A stretch of DNA of 64,000 nucleotides. It comes from Calvatia gigantea. Taxonomy: Eukaryota; Basidiomycota; Agaricomycetes; Agaricales; Lycoperdaceae. Below the pieces are notes generated by a model that did not search any database, was not told where the DNA came from, and was given only the letters and a program-made list of their open reading frames with translations. Shown here one piece after another: positions 1 to 11,089 of this stretch (position 1 is its first letter; each line of letters starts with the position of its first letter). A program made the translations under genes and the position numbers. Location: assembly GCA_025093985.1 (NCBI GenBank), contig JACAAK010000001.1, forward strand, positions 1,922,001 through 1,986,000, given 5' to 3'.

Positions 1-121
1 CTAGGGCAATTTCATTGATGGTGGTAGGTCTGTTTGTGGATTTCACAATGAGAGGTATGATGTGGTTGTTGTTTCACCAACTGAACTCTTGAGTAGTCCA
101 GTTTATGTCCAGATTCATTTG

Positions 122-370
122 TTATAGCCAGGAGTATCCAAGGATTAGATCTTTTGATCCTATTCCTGAGATGTAGGCTTTGAAATGACATTGTTTTCCA
201 TCAATTAGAGTGTTTAGCTCTATGCTTTTGTAGATTGATCTGTTTTTGTTGGAGGTTCCATCTGTGTTAGACACTTTGATAGGTTGGTCAATGGTATAAG
301 TTTGTAGTCCATAAATGTTAGTGAACATGGAGGAAATGAAATTTCCTTGGGCTCCTGAGTCAATTAACAC
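122..370 (-). pseudogene. Retropepsin-like protease fragment of family A
   Basis: An open stretch of about 82 codons with the aspartic protease signature DSGAQGNFI near its start and the GYSWL phrase at the end that closes retrotransposon protease domains before the RT linker. It lies downstream of gag on the minus strand, as expected for gag-pro-pol order. It is separated from gag by stops and frame changes, and the start is only the first in-frame ATG, not a true initiation site. In the family this enzyme processes Gag-Pol. Confidence 0.7.
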
Positions 371-779
371 AGTGACTGGAATATTTCATAGGTGGTTTTG
401 GTTTAGTTCAATAGGAAGAAAAATTAATGTTTTGTTGTTTGAGGTAGGGAGTTTGATCAGGTTAATTTGTAGGTCACCCAGTGATTCTTTTCAAGATTGG
501 GTGACTTTCTCAAAAATCCCCAAAGGGTTTGAGTGTTGGGTCAGTAATATAGGCTTCCCTGAATTACATTCATTCATCAGTTGGGAGTTTTCTGATCATG
601 GCTTGAATATCTAATGCAGAGATTTTTTGAGTTTGATTTGGGATGGAGCTAGAATAGTTTTGTAAGGGTTGTGGTGGTTAAGGTTGTGAATATCATGGTA
701 GTTTCATGAATCTTCATTGTGGAGGGTTAGGTTATCTGGGAGGTGGTTTATCCTTGAATAGGCTTGGGTTGGGGTTCAG

Positions 780-2515
780 CAGTTGCTGATAAGGTATCCA
801 AACTTTCCACATCCTATACATTTTCCAGCTTTCTAATGAGCAACTTGCTCAGTAGTGAATACAGCATTTAGTTATAGTTTAGAATCATCAAGATTGGGGT
901 TGTTGTAGATATTGTCTGGTTCTTGTTCTGGATAGTACAGTTCTTCATTTTCATAGGGTAGTTTATAGTGGTCTTGTGATTTCATTTGTATTTTGTGTAT
1001 TGTTCATCTAAGTTGGTTATTTGGTTGAAAACGAGCATGATAATTTTGTTGAGGGAACCATGGTGGTTGGTAGGGGGTTGGATTTCTAGGGAAATTTCAA
1101 GGCCACATTGTATCAGCTTGATGATTGACTGAGTCTTGTTATACTGTGTTAGTGTACCACTCAGCAATGGTTTTGGGTGGCCCTTTTTTCCTTGTCCAGA
1201 CTTCTCTGGCTAGAGAAGGGTTGAGTCCTCATTTGTATTGCTCAATTAATGCTTTGTTGTCTTGGATCCCTCCAATTGATGCAAGACATTGAAATTCAAG
1301 GTTGAAGTTATCCACAGATGACTTGTTTTGCTTTAATTCATACTATTGTCTTCATGTGGTGATTTGTTCATTTACTAGGGTAAAGTGTTTTAGGATTTCC
1401 ATTTCAAATTCTTCAAATGTAGAGTATTTCCATGGAATGGGTCTTTCACAGGCATCAGTGATTTGACTTTTGTAGTATTGTTCTAACCAGAATCTGGCTT
1501 TTCCTTCGACTATAAGGCCAAGGATGAATCTAATCTGGCATTGATTATCCATAAATGCTCTCAAGTTCATTTTGAGGTAGTTCTTGACTAACATTCACTA
1601 AGTTTTGAATCTTGGGTTAGTTCCATCAAAGTTTGGAGGTTTTTGTCTGATTTTCTTTGAGTTTCCATCATTTCCTATAAACTGTATAGCAGGAGTTCAA
1701 TGTCTTCATCAGCCTTCACCACCTTCTCCAAGTGAGAAAGAGGACAGAGTAGATAGAGCATTGCTAGGACTTTATAATAAGGGAGGGGAAGAAGAAGATG
1801 CTTTGCTTCTTCAACCTCTACTGGGAGACTTTTTACTGGGAGGTCTTTATATTCTGATTCCAAATATTGGGGTTAATACTCCAGAAGGTGGTTGGTCTGG
1901 GGGTGGCTGAGTACTTGTTTGAATTGGAGTTTGAGTTGAAGTAGCCATTGTTTCAGTTTCTGGATGTACTGGCTCTTGGAATTCGAAACCAGAGATGTTT
2001 GGGTATTCAAGGATGTCTGGAGTGTATAGAAGGTAGTCTCCTTCTCTGTTGGAGAAATCTGATACTTTATCTGGATGTTCAGGCAGTTGGTGGAACATTT
2101 CATCATCTGAGTCATCTTTGAGGATAAATGGTAATGTCTAGGGGTTTTCAATTCCAAATTAGGAGGGGAATATAGCTCTGGACAGTGTTTGTAGTGGTAA
2201 TTCCTGTGATGGGTGTTGTTTGGGTGAATCAGGTCAAAAATAGTTGAATTTGCCACTTTGAGATAGCTTAGGGGGTTCAGGTTCATTAGATTTTCTTGTG
2301 GGTGTGGGTAGTTCTTGTAGTAGTTTTGGTTTCTGGGATCTCATGCATAGGGTATGATAGATCCTTTCCAAGTAAGGTGCTAAAGGTCCTTCTGGTTGGT
2401 AAGCATATTGGGGTAGTGGTGTGGTAGGTGATTCAAAAGAATGTTGAGTCAGGATGTGGAATGATTGTTTAGGAGAGAAAGGTGGGTATAAGGGATATTT
2501 CTCTTTTCAAGACAT
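780..2515 (-). pseudogene. Decayed gag of family A (copy A1)
   Basis: A broken Gag polyprotein. It would start at an ATG at 2515, where the second codon after ATG is followed at once by TGA. The copy at 8363 reads MSQKG at this point, so the stop is a lesion. A proline- and threonine-rich N-terminal third is followed by a Retrotrans_gag-like region (about 1352-1594, with phrases such as RFILGLIVEGKARFW) and ends near 780-830 with a single zinc-knuckle-like C-x2-C-x3-G-x4-N-C stretch. At least ten in-frame stops are present. Gag normally forms the retroelement particle and binds its RNA; this copy cannot. Confidence 0.75.
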
Positions 2516-2818
2516 GGTGAAGAAAATCAGAAAGTGGTGACCAGGCCCACTCTACTTGATGCTACTAGGCAGAGGCTTCTTGATATGTCAATATATGGAG
2601 GATAAATGAGAATAAGAAACTAGCAGTAAACAGTCCTGCTCTTCTCAATGCTACTTGCAAAGAATGAAACAAAACTAGTAGACCCAAAGTTCTACTCTTC
2701 TTGACCCTATTACTGGGAAGGCTTCTCAACATCAACTGGATGGAGGAATAATCAGCAGAAGCTGGCCATAAGAAACAGGAGTCATTTAGAAATGAGAGAA
2801 GGGATGAGGTTATTCTTA

Positions 2819-3439
2819 TATTATGTATGTTACCTTATTTCATAACCAGGCCCAGATTGTCTCCACTCAGGGAGAGGTTCAACACTATAGCCCAGGAGTA
2901 TACAACAAGTTTCAATGACTTCTGTGCAAACTTTGGATTACTCCCTCAAGTAGAAGCTCATGTTTGTCTAAGAAGTCTAAGTTAAATGTCACTACAGTCC
3001 CCAAGATTGTTAACCTTGTAGCAGATGAGCAAAGATAAGAAAGCTTGTTACTAGAATAACCTAAGGTAATACAAATGTACTACTTAAGGTTCATATACTA
3101 GCTATGCATAGGAGATAAGTAATTACATAGTAAAGGGGTATGAGTCAATGGGAGACTACTATGGGTTAATTGGTAATCTAAGGAATCATAGGGAGTAGAA
3201 AAGAAGCAATACAAGTCACAAGAAGACAGAGACAAGTAGATAGAAGTCTGATGATAAGAATAGAGAAGGTGAAACAGGAACATAACTCAGAATGAGTCAT
3301 AAGAAGTAAAGGTAGAAATATATGTGTTAAATAAATAAAGAACAGACTGGGGTATAATGAAGGGAAATGAGAAAGTCTAAAGTAGAAGGTTAATACATTT
3401 AAGGAGGAGTAAGGTTGGTCCACAGTTGAGTTCATAACA
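2819..3439 (-). mobile_element. Family A LTR (5' LTR of copy A1)
   Basis: About 620 bp, in reverse orientation (ends in CATAACA on the plus strand). It aligns along its length with the LTRs at 3716, 5807, 7427, 9240, 10402, 13300 and 15446. It directly abuts the A1 leader, so it is that element's 5' LTR. The right flank continues into a LINE fragment, so A1 was inserted in a LINE; the partner LTR is outside the window. The 65-80 codon ORFs inside it are translations of LTR sequence and not genes. Confidence 0.85.
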
Positions 3440-3715
3440 AAGACTTCACCTATGTATATGTATGCTCTCAATGCACATCTTAGGAACTGTAGAGAGAACT
3501 TCAGGATTGTTTATATAGTAATAGATACTAGTCTGCCACTGCATGGTAAGTTCCAGGCAGTCTCATCTGCCCATGTATATTGCCAGCATAAGTGTCTGAG
3601 ACAGATCACTTGGGTAGCAGGCTGGTTTACAGCTCCTGATACTGAACTCATGGCCATTATGCTAGGTGTCCATTTTGCTCTTAAGCAGAATGATGTCAGG
3701 CTGATCCATGTCTTC
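3440..3715 (+). mobile_element. LINE RNase H-region fragment, plus strand
   Basis: Coding remnant with ITWVAGWFTAPDTELMAI and LGVHFALKQ, resembling the RNase H domain carried at the C-terminus of basidiomycete non-LTR retrotransposons (conserved D/E and the A-x-A-I-x-LGI-FAL segment). A more complete copy of the same sequence lies on the opposite strand at 4339-7018. It is bounded by family A LTRs on both sides, so it is a target into which two A insertions landed. Confidence 0.65.
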
Positions 3716-4338
3716 TGTTACAAACTTAACCACAGACTAACTTTACTCCTCCTATTTATATATCAACCTTCTATTAGACTTTTCTCTTTTCCTCTTCCAT
3801 ATACCCTGGTCCATTATTTATTTATTTAACACATGTACTTCTACCTCTGCTTCTTATGACTCATTCTGGGTCATGTTCCTGTTTCATCTTCTCTATTTCC
3901 CATTAACGGACTCCTATTTACTCATCTCCAACTTTCTATGACTCATATTGCTTCTTTCCTATTCCCTATAATTCCTTAACTTACCAAACAATCTGTAGTA
4001 GTCTCCCATTGACTCATACCCTCTTACTACATAATTACTCATCCCTTCTGCATAGCTAGTATATAAATCTTAAGTAGTACATCTGTATTACCTTAGGTTA
4101 TTCTAATAACAAGCTTCCTTATCTTTGCTCATGTGCTACAAGGTTAATAACCTTGGGGACTGCAGTGACATTTAACTCAGACTTTTCAGACAAGTGTGAG
4201 TTTCTACTCAAGGGAGTGATCTGAAGTCTGCACAGAAGTCATTGAGACTTGTTGAATACTCCTGGGCTATAGCATTGAGCCTCTCCCTGAGTGGAGATGA
4301 TCTGGGCCCAGTTGTGAAGTAAGGTAACACATGTAACA
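3716..4338 (+). mobile_element. Family A LTR (solo or rearranged)
   Basis: About 623 bp from TGTTACAAAC to ATGTAACA, plus orientation. It sits between a plus-strand LINE fragment and a minus-strand LINE fragment. The five bases on either side (tcttc and atatc) do not match, so this is not a simple solo LTR in a clean target; a rearrangement at or near the LTR is likely. Confidence 0.85.
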
Positions 4339-5245
4339 ATATCTAACAGGCTCCCCTGCACACACCAGCTCATTCAATACCAGTATCATCTGGTCTGAAT
4401 GTAAATGCACCAGGGTTCACATTCAGGAAATCAATCAGCTCATAAATAGTCTGAGGAGGTCTGTCCAGTTCTCTCTTGTAAAAGGGACAATAGACAAAGA
4501 TGTGATAGTGCCCCTCAAAAGTGGCACCACATAAACAACCAATGCCTTCATTAGGGAAGAACTACACTCTGTATGATCCTATTGGAGCATGACTAGTGAT
4601 GGCATGCATGGCCCTCATACAGAGTGAGTTAGAGCCACTAATATAGGGAAGCCAGGGCCCACCATTAAGGTAGGTTGGTCTGTCCAGAGTATGTGAATCT
4701 GCACCCAATGTGAGATTCATGTTGCTACACCCCTTATAAGAAGAGGTAGTGTACAGCTGTCACCATTCCTCTAGAACATTGTCAACTGCCTCTTTGCAGA
4801 GGCAAGCAATTGAAGTGAATGGCCTCAGGCCATAAGTGACCTGAGGGAACAAGGTGATGTGCCTATGCATGGCATGATGAAACTCCCACTTCTTAGAAGA
4901 AGAGACAGTGATAAATTCAATGGCTCTCTGGAGATCCCCAGAGAGCCACTGCTTAAGCACCACACACAATCCCTGGGATAACATCTGCCCAGAGTATGTA
5001 GATGGATTAACTGCAAGCTTCACTGATGCAATGGAGTCAGTGAATATGTGGATTAACCTGATATCACTCTACTTAAGAGCAAAGTGAATGCCAAGTGTAA
5101 TGGCCATGAGCTTAGCATCAGGAGCTGTGACCCAGCCTGCCACCTAAGTGATCTGCCTCAGACACTTATTCTGGTAGTATACATGGGCAGACAAAACTGC
5201 CTAGAACTTACCATGCAGCAGCAGACTTGCATCCATCACCATATG
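4339..5245 (-). mobile_element. LINE RNase H domain and 3' part, minus strand
   Basis: The minus strand encodes the RNase H-like segment (TDSIASVKLAV, then a helix-rich region to LEEW), homologous to the plus-strand piece at 3440-3715. The open segment 4760-5023 is the longest uninterrupted part. The LINE continues rightwards after an LTR C insertion (5246-5774) and a family A LTR (5807-6436), so the original order on the minus strand is 7018 to 6437, 5806 to 5780, then 5245 to about 4345. Numerous stops make it inactive. Confidence 0.6.
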
Positions 5246-5774
5246 TATTATGAATATGACTATTTACTTAGATAATACAAGTTCTAGAACACTCTTAGAC
5301 TAGAACATACCTAGACTATGCCTAGAACTTAATACACATAAATAGAACAACTTATATAATAATTCAAAGTTATACCACTTTGAAGTCATACCACTTTTAT
5401 ATACCATATATAGACAAGTAACATACCAATACAATACAATACAGTAGCACATTGTTGTAGTATATAAACCCTTCAACTTGACCAGTAGATGACATTATTT
5501 CTACTTGGTTAGGTGGAGACTCAATCTATAACTCTCTTAACACTCTCTTATAATCTGAACCTAAGATGTTACCTCTGAACTATTAAGTTTACTTTATAAG
5601 ACATTATAAGAGTTATCTATTGAAAGACAAAGACCTTTGATCTTAGACATAAGAATATACAAAGTAGTTAGAATATTTGTATATTCTTAAGCCTTTGAGA
5701 AGGAGTTCCCTTTGATATCACAACTGTCTGTAGATATTGGGTTGACTTAGGACAAAGTCAATCTCACTATAATA
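5246..5774 (+). mobile_element. LTR of family C (solo), with ATATG target duplication
   Basis: 529 bp beginning TATTATGAATATG and ending ATAATA. Both ends look like a TG...CA LTR changed by G-to-A and C-to-T. It is flanked by ATATG at 5241-5245 and 5775-5779. Removing it restores a continuous LINE that aligns with the copy at 3500-3540, which supports the boundaries. A related copy in the opposite orientation is at 21430-21899. No coding sequence is attached, so the superfamily is unknown. Confidence 0.75.
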
Positions 5775-5806
5775 ATATGGATGATCCCAAAGTTCTCCCT
5801 GCAGTC
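5775..5806 (-). mobile_element. Short LINE remnant between two LTR insertions
   Basis: About 30 bp whose reverse complement (ctgcagggagaactttggg) aligns with 3485-3505 of the plus-strand LINE. It links the LINE segments on either side and shows that LTR C and the family A LTR entered the same LINE separately. Confidence 0.55.
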
Positions 5807-6436
5807 TGTTATGAACTTAACCATAGACTAACCTTACTTCTTTTTAAATGTATTAACCTTCTCATTAGACTTTTCCTTTTTTCCCATATACCCTGGTCCA
5901 ATCTTTATTTATTTATCACATGTACTTCTAGTTCACTTTCTTATGACTCATTTCAAGTCATGTTTCTGTTTATACCTTGTATTTCCCACTGGCAAACTTC
6001 TATCTACTTGTCTCTATCTTCTTGTGACTTGTATTCCTTCTTTTCCTATTCATTACTTATTTCTTATGACTCCTTAGATTACCAATTAACCCATAGTAGT
6101 CTTCCATTGACTCATACCCTCTTACTACATAATTACTCATCTCTTATGTATAGCTAGTATATAAACTTTAAGTAGTACACTTGTATTACCTTAGGTTATT
6201 CTAGTAACAAGCTTCCTTATCTTTGCTCATGTGCTACAAAGTTAACAACCTTGGGGACTGCAGTGACATTTAACTCAAACTTCTCAGACAAACATAAGCT
6301 TCTACTTGAGGGAGTGATCCAAAGTCTGCACAGAAGTCATTGAGACTTGTTGAATACTCCTGGGCTATAGTGTTGAACCTCTTTCTGAGTGAAGATGATC
6401 CAGGCCTGGTTGCAAAGTAAGGTAATGCACATAACA
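5807..6436 (+). mobile_element. Family A LTR inside the LINE
   Basis: About 630 bp from TGTTATGAACTT to ACATAACA, plus orientation, aligned with the other family A LTRs. The flanks (cagtc / ctatt) do not show a clean 5-bp duplication although the LINE is continuous across it, so the duplication may have mutated. ORFs within are not genes. Confidence 0.85.
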
Positions 6437-7018
6437 CTATTTCTAAGATGTGTATTGAGAGCATACATATGTGCAGAGTCAGTCTTCTCCTCTATATTGA
6501 GCTTTACCTCCATGAACTCCACCTGGTTGGGTATACATCCATAAGATGGTGTTCAGGCCAGTTGATTGATGCTATAGGTGCAAACTCTTCAACCAGATTG
6601 GGCAGGTTGGCATCAGCCTGTAGTAGGGCCCCCATTGTCTTCTTACAAACTGAAAGCAATATAAGACTGATAGACCTGGGGTACAACTTGGCATTACTAG
6701 AATATTCAGGGCTTATGAGAGCCCTGAGTGGGTGGTTTGGGGACAGGGTCTTAATTCTGTAGTCTGACCTAACAGCAAGCTTCTTAATGTGAAACTGAAT
6801 AGAATGAGGCCTGCAAAAGCTTCTGTACCCCTAGTAGGAGCAGTCTAGAAAGTACCTGTTATCCATAGGGCTGCCCTCTGCTGCATAGTGTTGAGGCTCT
6901 TCAGGGCTGCCTTGTAGCAAGAGCCCTTGAAGAACTATAGTTTGAAGCTGTACATTATAATAGGCACAACGCACAACTGATATAGGAGGCACTTTTGCAT
7001 AGGCTGCAAGCCTCTCAA
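6437..7018 (-). mobile_element. LINE fragment upstream of the RNase H region
   Basis: On the minus strand this holds degenerate coding sequence (ERLAAYAKVPP, then LLQADANLPN) followed by the TDSAHMYALNTHL phrase that matches the beginning of the plus-strand LINE copy at 3452. It probably corresponds to the linker between reverse transcriptase and RNase H, but I cannot see the RT catalytic motif. The right edge, about 7018, joins a gag fragment of family A. Confidence 0.5.
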
Positions 7019-7426
7019 GGAAGACCTGTGCCATGGAGATATTCTACCTTCAAGGAATTTGAAGCAGAAATCCTGAAGCACTTTACTCTAGTAGATGAAC
7101 AAATTACTGCACAATGACAATGGAATGATTTAAGGCAAAATAAATCAACTGCAGCAAACTTCAATCTCAAATTCCAATGCCTTGCCTCAATTACAGGTAT
7201 CCAGGATAATAAAGCCTTAATCAAATAATATAAACGTAGACTCATGTCCTCTCTAGCCTGAGAAGTATGGACAAGAAAAGAAGGACCACCTGAAACTATC
7301 AAAGAATGGTATATGGATACAGTATGACATGATTCTGTTAATTGCCAAGTGGATGCAATATGGCCATGAAATTACCCTTGAAATCCAAATCCTTATCAGC
7401 CATCATAGTTCCCTCAATAAACCTAC
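7019..7426 (+). pseudogene. Family A gag fragment (copy A3)
   Basis: A plus-strand gag segment starting at the WRYSTFKEFEAEILKHFTL region and running about 400 bp. It is interrupted by the 5' LTR of copy A2 at 7427 and truncated on the left against a LINE. In-frame stops are present (for example TGA after ITAQ). It is the target into which A2 inserted. The ORFs on the opposite strand here are shadows. Confidence 0.7.
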
Positions 7427-8062
7427 TGTTATGAACTTACCACATCTCCAGACTCTTCTTATTTGCATATTAACCATATTCCTTACTGTATTACCTTCTT
7501 CTCAGACTCTCTTATCTTCCCTTCCCTTTCTATTTATTTATTGACATGTGTAGTTCTAGTTCACCTTCTTATGGCTCATTCTGGGTCATATTTCTGTTTA
7601 TACCTCATATTTCCACCAGTGGGCTTCTATCTACTCATCTCTTTCTTCTTTTGACTCATATCACTTCTCTTTCATTCATTACTCATTCTCTATGACTCCT
7701 TAGATTACCAATTAACCTGTAGTAGTCTCTCATTGACTTATATCCTTTTACTACATAATTACTCATCTTTTATGCATAGTTAGTATATAAACCTTAAGTA
7801 GTACACTTGTATTACTTTAGGTTATTCTAGTAACAAGCTTCCTTATCTTTGCTTATGTGCTACAAGGTTAACAACCTTGGGGACTGCAGTGACACTTAAC
7901 TTGGACTTCTTAGACAAGCACAAGCTTCTACTTGAGAGAGCAATCCGAAGTCTGCACAGAAGTCATTGAGACTTGCCAAATACTCCTGGGCTATAGTATT
8001 GAACCTCTTCTTGAGTGAAGATGATCTGGGCCTAATTGTGAAGTAAGGTAACACATATAACA
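7427..8062 (+). mobile_element. Family A LTR, 5' LTR of copy A2
   Basis: TGTTATGAACTTACC to ATATAACA, about 636 bp, plus orientation. It is followed directly by the leader taagaataacctc, the mirror image of the arrangement at 2819. The left flank is CCTAC; the matching right-hand flank is not seen because the element is broken downstream. Confidence 0.85.
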
Positions 8063-10401
8063 TAAGAATAACCTCATTCCTTCTCTTATTTTTACATAAC
8101 TCTTGTTTCTTACAGCCAGCTTCTGCTGATTATTCCTCTGTCCAGTTGATGTCAAGAAGCCTTCCCAGTAATAAGATTAAGAAGAGTAGAACTTCAGGTC
8201 TACTAGGTTTTCATCCTCTGCAAGTAATATTAAGTAGAGCAGGACTATTTACTGCTAGTCTCTTATTTTCTGTTATTCTCTGTATATTGACACATTGAGA
8301 AGCCTCTACCTAGTAGCATTGAGTAAAGTGGGCCTGGTCACCACTTTTTGTCTTCTTTCACCATGTCTCAGAAAGGGAAACATTCCTCACACCCTCCTTC
8401 CTCTCCAGAATGATCATTCTATACCCCAACTCAACATTCCTTTGAATCACCTACCATACCACCACCCCAACATGCCTACCAATCAGAAGGACCTTTGGCA
8501 CCATACTTGGAAAGAATCTACCATACTCCATGAACAAGATCCCAAAAACTTAAACTATTACAGGAATTACCCACACTCACAAGGAAATCTAACAAACTGG
8601 AACCCCCTAAGCCATCTCAAAGTGGCAAATTTGACTATTTTTGACCTGATTCACCTAAGTAAGGCCCACCTCAAGAATCACCACCACAAACACCATCCAG
8701 AGCCATATTCCCTTCCCAATTTGGAATTGAAAACTCCCAGACCTTACCATTAATCCTTGAAGATGACTCTGACAATGAGACATTCCACTAGTTGCCCAAA
8801 CATCCAGACAAACTATCTATCATCTCCAATAGAGAAGAAGACTATCTTCTATACACTCCAGACATCCTTGAATACCCAGACATCCCTGGTTTTGAATTCC
8901 AAGAACCAATACATCCAGAAACTGAAACAATGGCTACTTCAACTCAAATACAAACTCAAACAAGTACTCAGCCATCCCCAGACCAACCACCTTCTAGAAC
9001 ATCAACCCCAATATTTGGAATCAGAATACAAAGACCTCCCAGCAGAAGGTCTCCTAGTAGAGGTCAAAGAGGTAGAGCATCCTCTTCCTTCCCTCCCTCA
9101 TCATGAAGTCCCAGCAATGCTCCATTCACTCTGTCCTCTTTCTTGCTTGGAGGAGGAGGCCAACAAAGACATCAAACTCCCACAATTCAGTTTGTAGGGA
9201 ATGATGGAAACTTGAAAAAAATCAGACAGAAATCCCTGATGTTATGTGTGTTACCCTACTTCACAACTAGGCCCAGATCATCTCCACTCAGGGAGAGGTT
9301 CAATGCTATAGCCTAGGAGTATTTGGCAAGTCTCAATGACTTCTGTACAGACTTCAGATTGCTCCCTTGAGTAGAAGCTCACACTTGTCTGAGAAGTCCA
9401 AGTTAAATGCTACTGTAGTCTCTAAGGTTGTTAACCTTATAGTAGATGAGTGAAGATAGAGAAGCTTGTTACTAGAATAACTTAAGGTAATACAAAGATA
9501 CTACTTAAGGTTTATATACTAGCTATGCATAAGAGATGAGTAATTATGTAGTAAAAAGGCATAAGTCAATAGGAGACTACTATAGGTTAATTGGTAATCT
9601 AAGGAGTCATAGGAAATAAGTAATGAATAGAAGAGAGGCAATATGAGTCAAGAGAAGAGAGGAATGAGTAGATAGAAGTTCACTTGGTGGGAAATATAAG
9701 GTATAAACAGAAACATGACTCAGAATGCATCATAAGAAGGTGAACTAGAAGTACATGTAATAAATAAATGAAGATCAGACCAGAGTATATAGGATAATAG
9801 GAAAAGTCTAAGTAGAAGGTTAATATGTTTGTGGAGGAGTAAGCTTAGTCCATGGTTAAGTTCATAATACCTGAACTTTGATGGAGTAATACCAAGATTC
9901 AAAACTTGGTGGATGCTAGTCAAGAACTACCTCAAAATGAACCCCAGAGTCTTTACAGATGACCAATGCCAGATCAAATTTATCCTAGGCCTTATAGTCA
10001 AAGGAAAAGCCAGATCTTGGTCTGAGCAGTATTATACCAGTTGAATTACTAATGCCCAAGGAAGACCTGTACCATGGAGATACTCTACCTTTGAGGAGTT
10101 CAAAGCAGAAATCCTGAAGCACTTCACCCTAGTGGATAAATAAATTATGGCACAATGATAATGGAATGACTTAAGGCAAAACAAATCAACTGTAGCAGAC
10201 TTCAATCTCAAATTCCAACACCTTGCTTCAATTGCAGGTATCCAGGATAATAAAGCCTTAATCGAACAGTATAAATGCAGACTTATACCCTCTCTTGCCT
10301 GAGAAGTATGGACAAGAAAAGAAGGACCACCTGAAACTATCAAAGAATGGTATATAGATGCAGTACAATACAATTCTATTAATTGCCAAGCAGATGTAAT
10401 G
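8063..10401 (+). pseudogene. Family A leader and gag, copy A2, split by a solo LTR
   Basis: Leader 8063-8362 then gag from ATG 8363 (MSQKG...). The proline-rich N-terminal part runs to 9239, a solo LTR occupies 9240-9869, and gag resumes at 9870 with the Retrotrans_gag segment (FILGLIVKGKAR, then YSTFEEFKAEILKHF). It ends at 10401 against another LTR. Several stops and frame changes are present. With the LTR and one CCTGA copy removed, the sequence aligns through the junction with copy A1 at 1600-1650. Confidence 0.75.
9240..9869 (-). mobile_element. Family A solo LTR with CCTGA target duplication
   Basis: 630 bp, minus orientation (plus-strand ends TGTTATG...CATAATA). It is flanked by CCTGA at 9235-9239 and 9870-9874 and interrupts the gag of copy A2. 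The uninterrupted gag of copy A1 supplies the empty-site comparison. One terminal CA has become TA. This is a textbook product of recombination between two LTRs. Confidence 0.92.
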
Positions 10402-11060
10402 TGTTATGTACATTATCCTACTTCACAACCAGGCCCAGATTGTCTCCACTCAGAGAGAGATTCAACACTATAGCCCAGGAGTATTCAACAAGTCTCAATG
10501 ACTTCTGTGTAGACTTTGGATTGCTCCCTCAAGTAGAAGCTTGCACTTGTCTGAGAAGTCTGAGTTAAGTGCCACTACAGTCCCCAAGGTTGTTAACCTT
10601 GTAGCAGATGAGTGAAGATAGGAAAGCTTGTAGCAGATAAGTGAAGATAGGAAAGCTTGTTACTAGAATAACCTAAGGTAATACAAGTATACTACTTAAG
10701 GTTTATATACTAGCTACACATAAGAGATGAGGAATTTATGTAGTAAGAAGGTATGAGTCAATGGGAGACTACTACAGGTTAATTGGTAATCTAAGGAGTC
10801 ATAGGGGATAGGTAATGAAATGAAAAAGAAGCAATATGAGTCAAGAGAAGAGAGAGATGAGTAGATAAAAGTCTATTAGTAAGAATATGGAGTATAAACA
10901 GAAACATGACTCAGAATTGAGTCATAAGAAGGTGAACTAGGAATACATGTGATAGATAAATAAAGATCAGACCAGAGTATATAGAAAAATAGGAAAATCT
11001 AAATAGAAGGTTAATATGTTTGCAGAGGAGTAAAGTTAGTTTGTGGTTAAGTTCATAACA
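10402..11060 (-). mobile_element. Family A LTR with internal 29-bp tandem duplication
   Basis: 659 bp, minus orientation, from TGTTATGTAC to TTCATAACA. It is longer than its relatives because of a 29-bp tandem repeat at 10601-10629 and 10630-10658 (gtagcagatragtgaagata core). Left is gag of A2, right is integrase of B2; the flanking pentamers differ (taatg and atcat), so the two sides were joined by rearrangement and this is not a simple insertion. Confidence 0.85.
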
Positions 11061-11089
11061 ATCATAGTGCTGATGAGGCATTGTCTTGG

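Larger units (their letters stand above)
1..2818 (-). mobile_element. Family A LTR retrotransposon, copy A1, internal region (leader, gag, protease), cut by the left window edge
   Basis: On the minus strand this stretch runs from just inside an LTR (its high-coordinate neighbour) through an untranslated leader, a gag-like ORF and an aspartic protease fragment. The same leader and gag are found on the plus strand at 8063-10401, next to another copy of the LTR, so the order LTR-leader-gag-protease is seen twice. Stops and frame breaks are frequent, so the copy is dead. Reverse transcriptase and integrase, if present, lie beyond the window. Assignment to Ty3/gypsy is inferred from the gag and protease style and is not certain. 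Confidence 0.8.

Noticed and set aside
1605..1910. Plus-strand 101-codon ORF
   Set aside because: Lies antisense to the gag of family A copy A1; the minus-strand reading matches the other gag copy.
3098..3471. Overlapping 61-97 codon ORFs within family A LTRs (also at 5777, 7463, 13579, 34356)
   Set aside because: They are translations of LTR sequence rich in Leu, Ser and Tyr, recur in every LTR copy and have no start context or motif.
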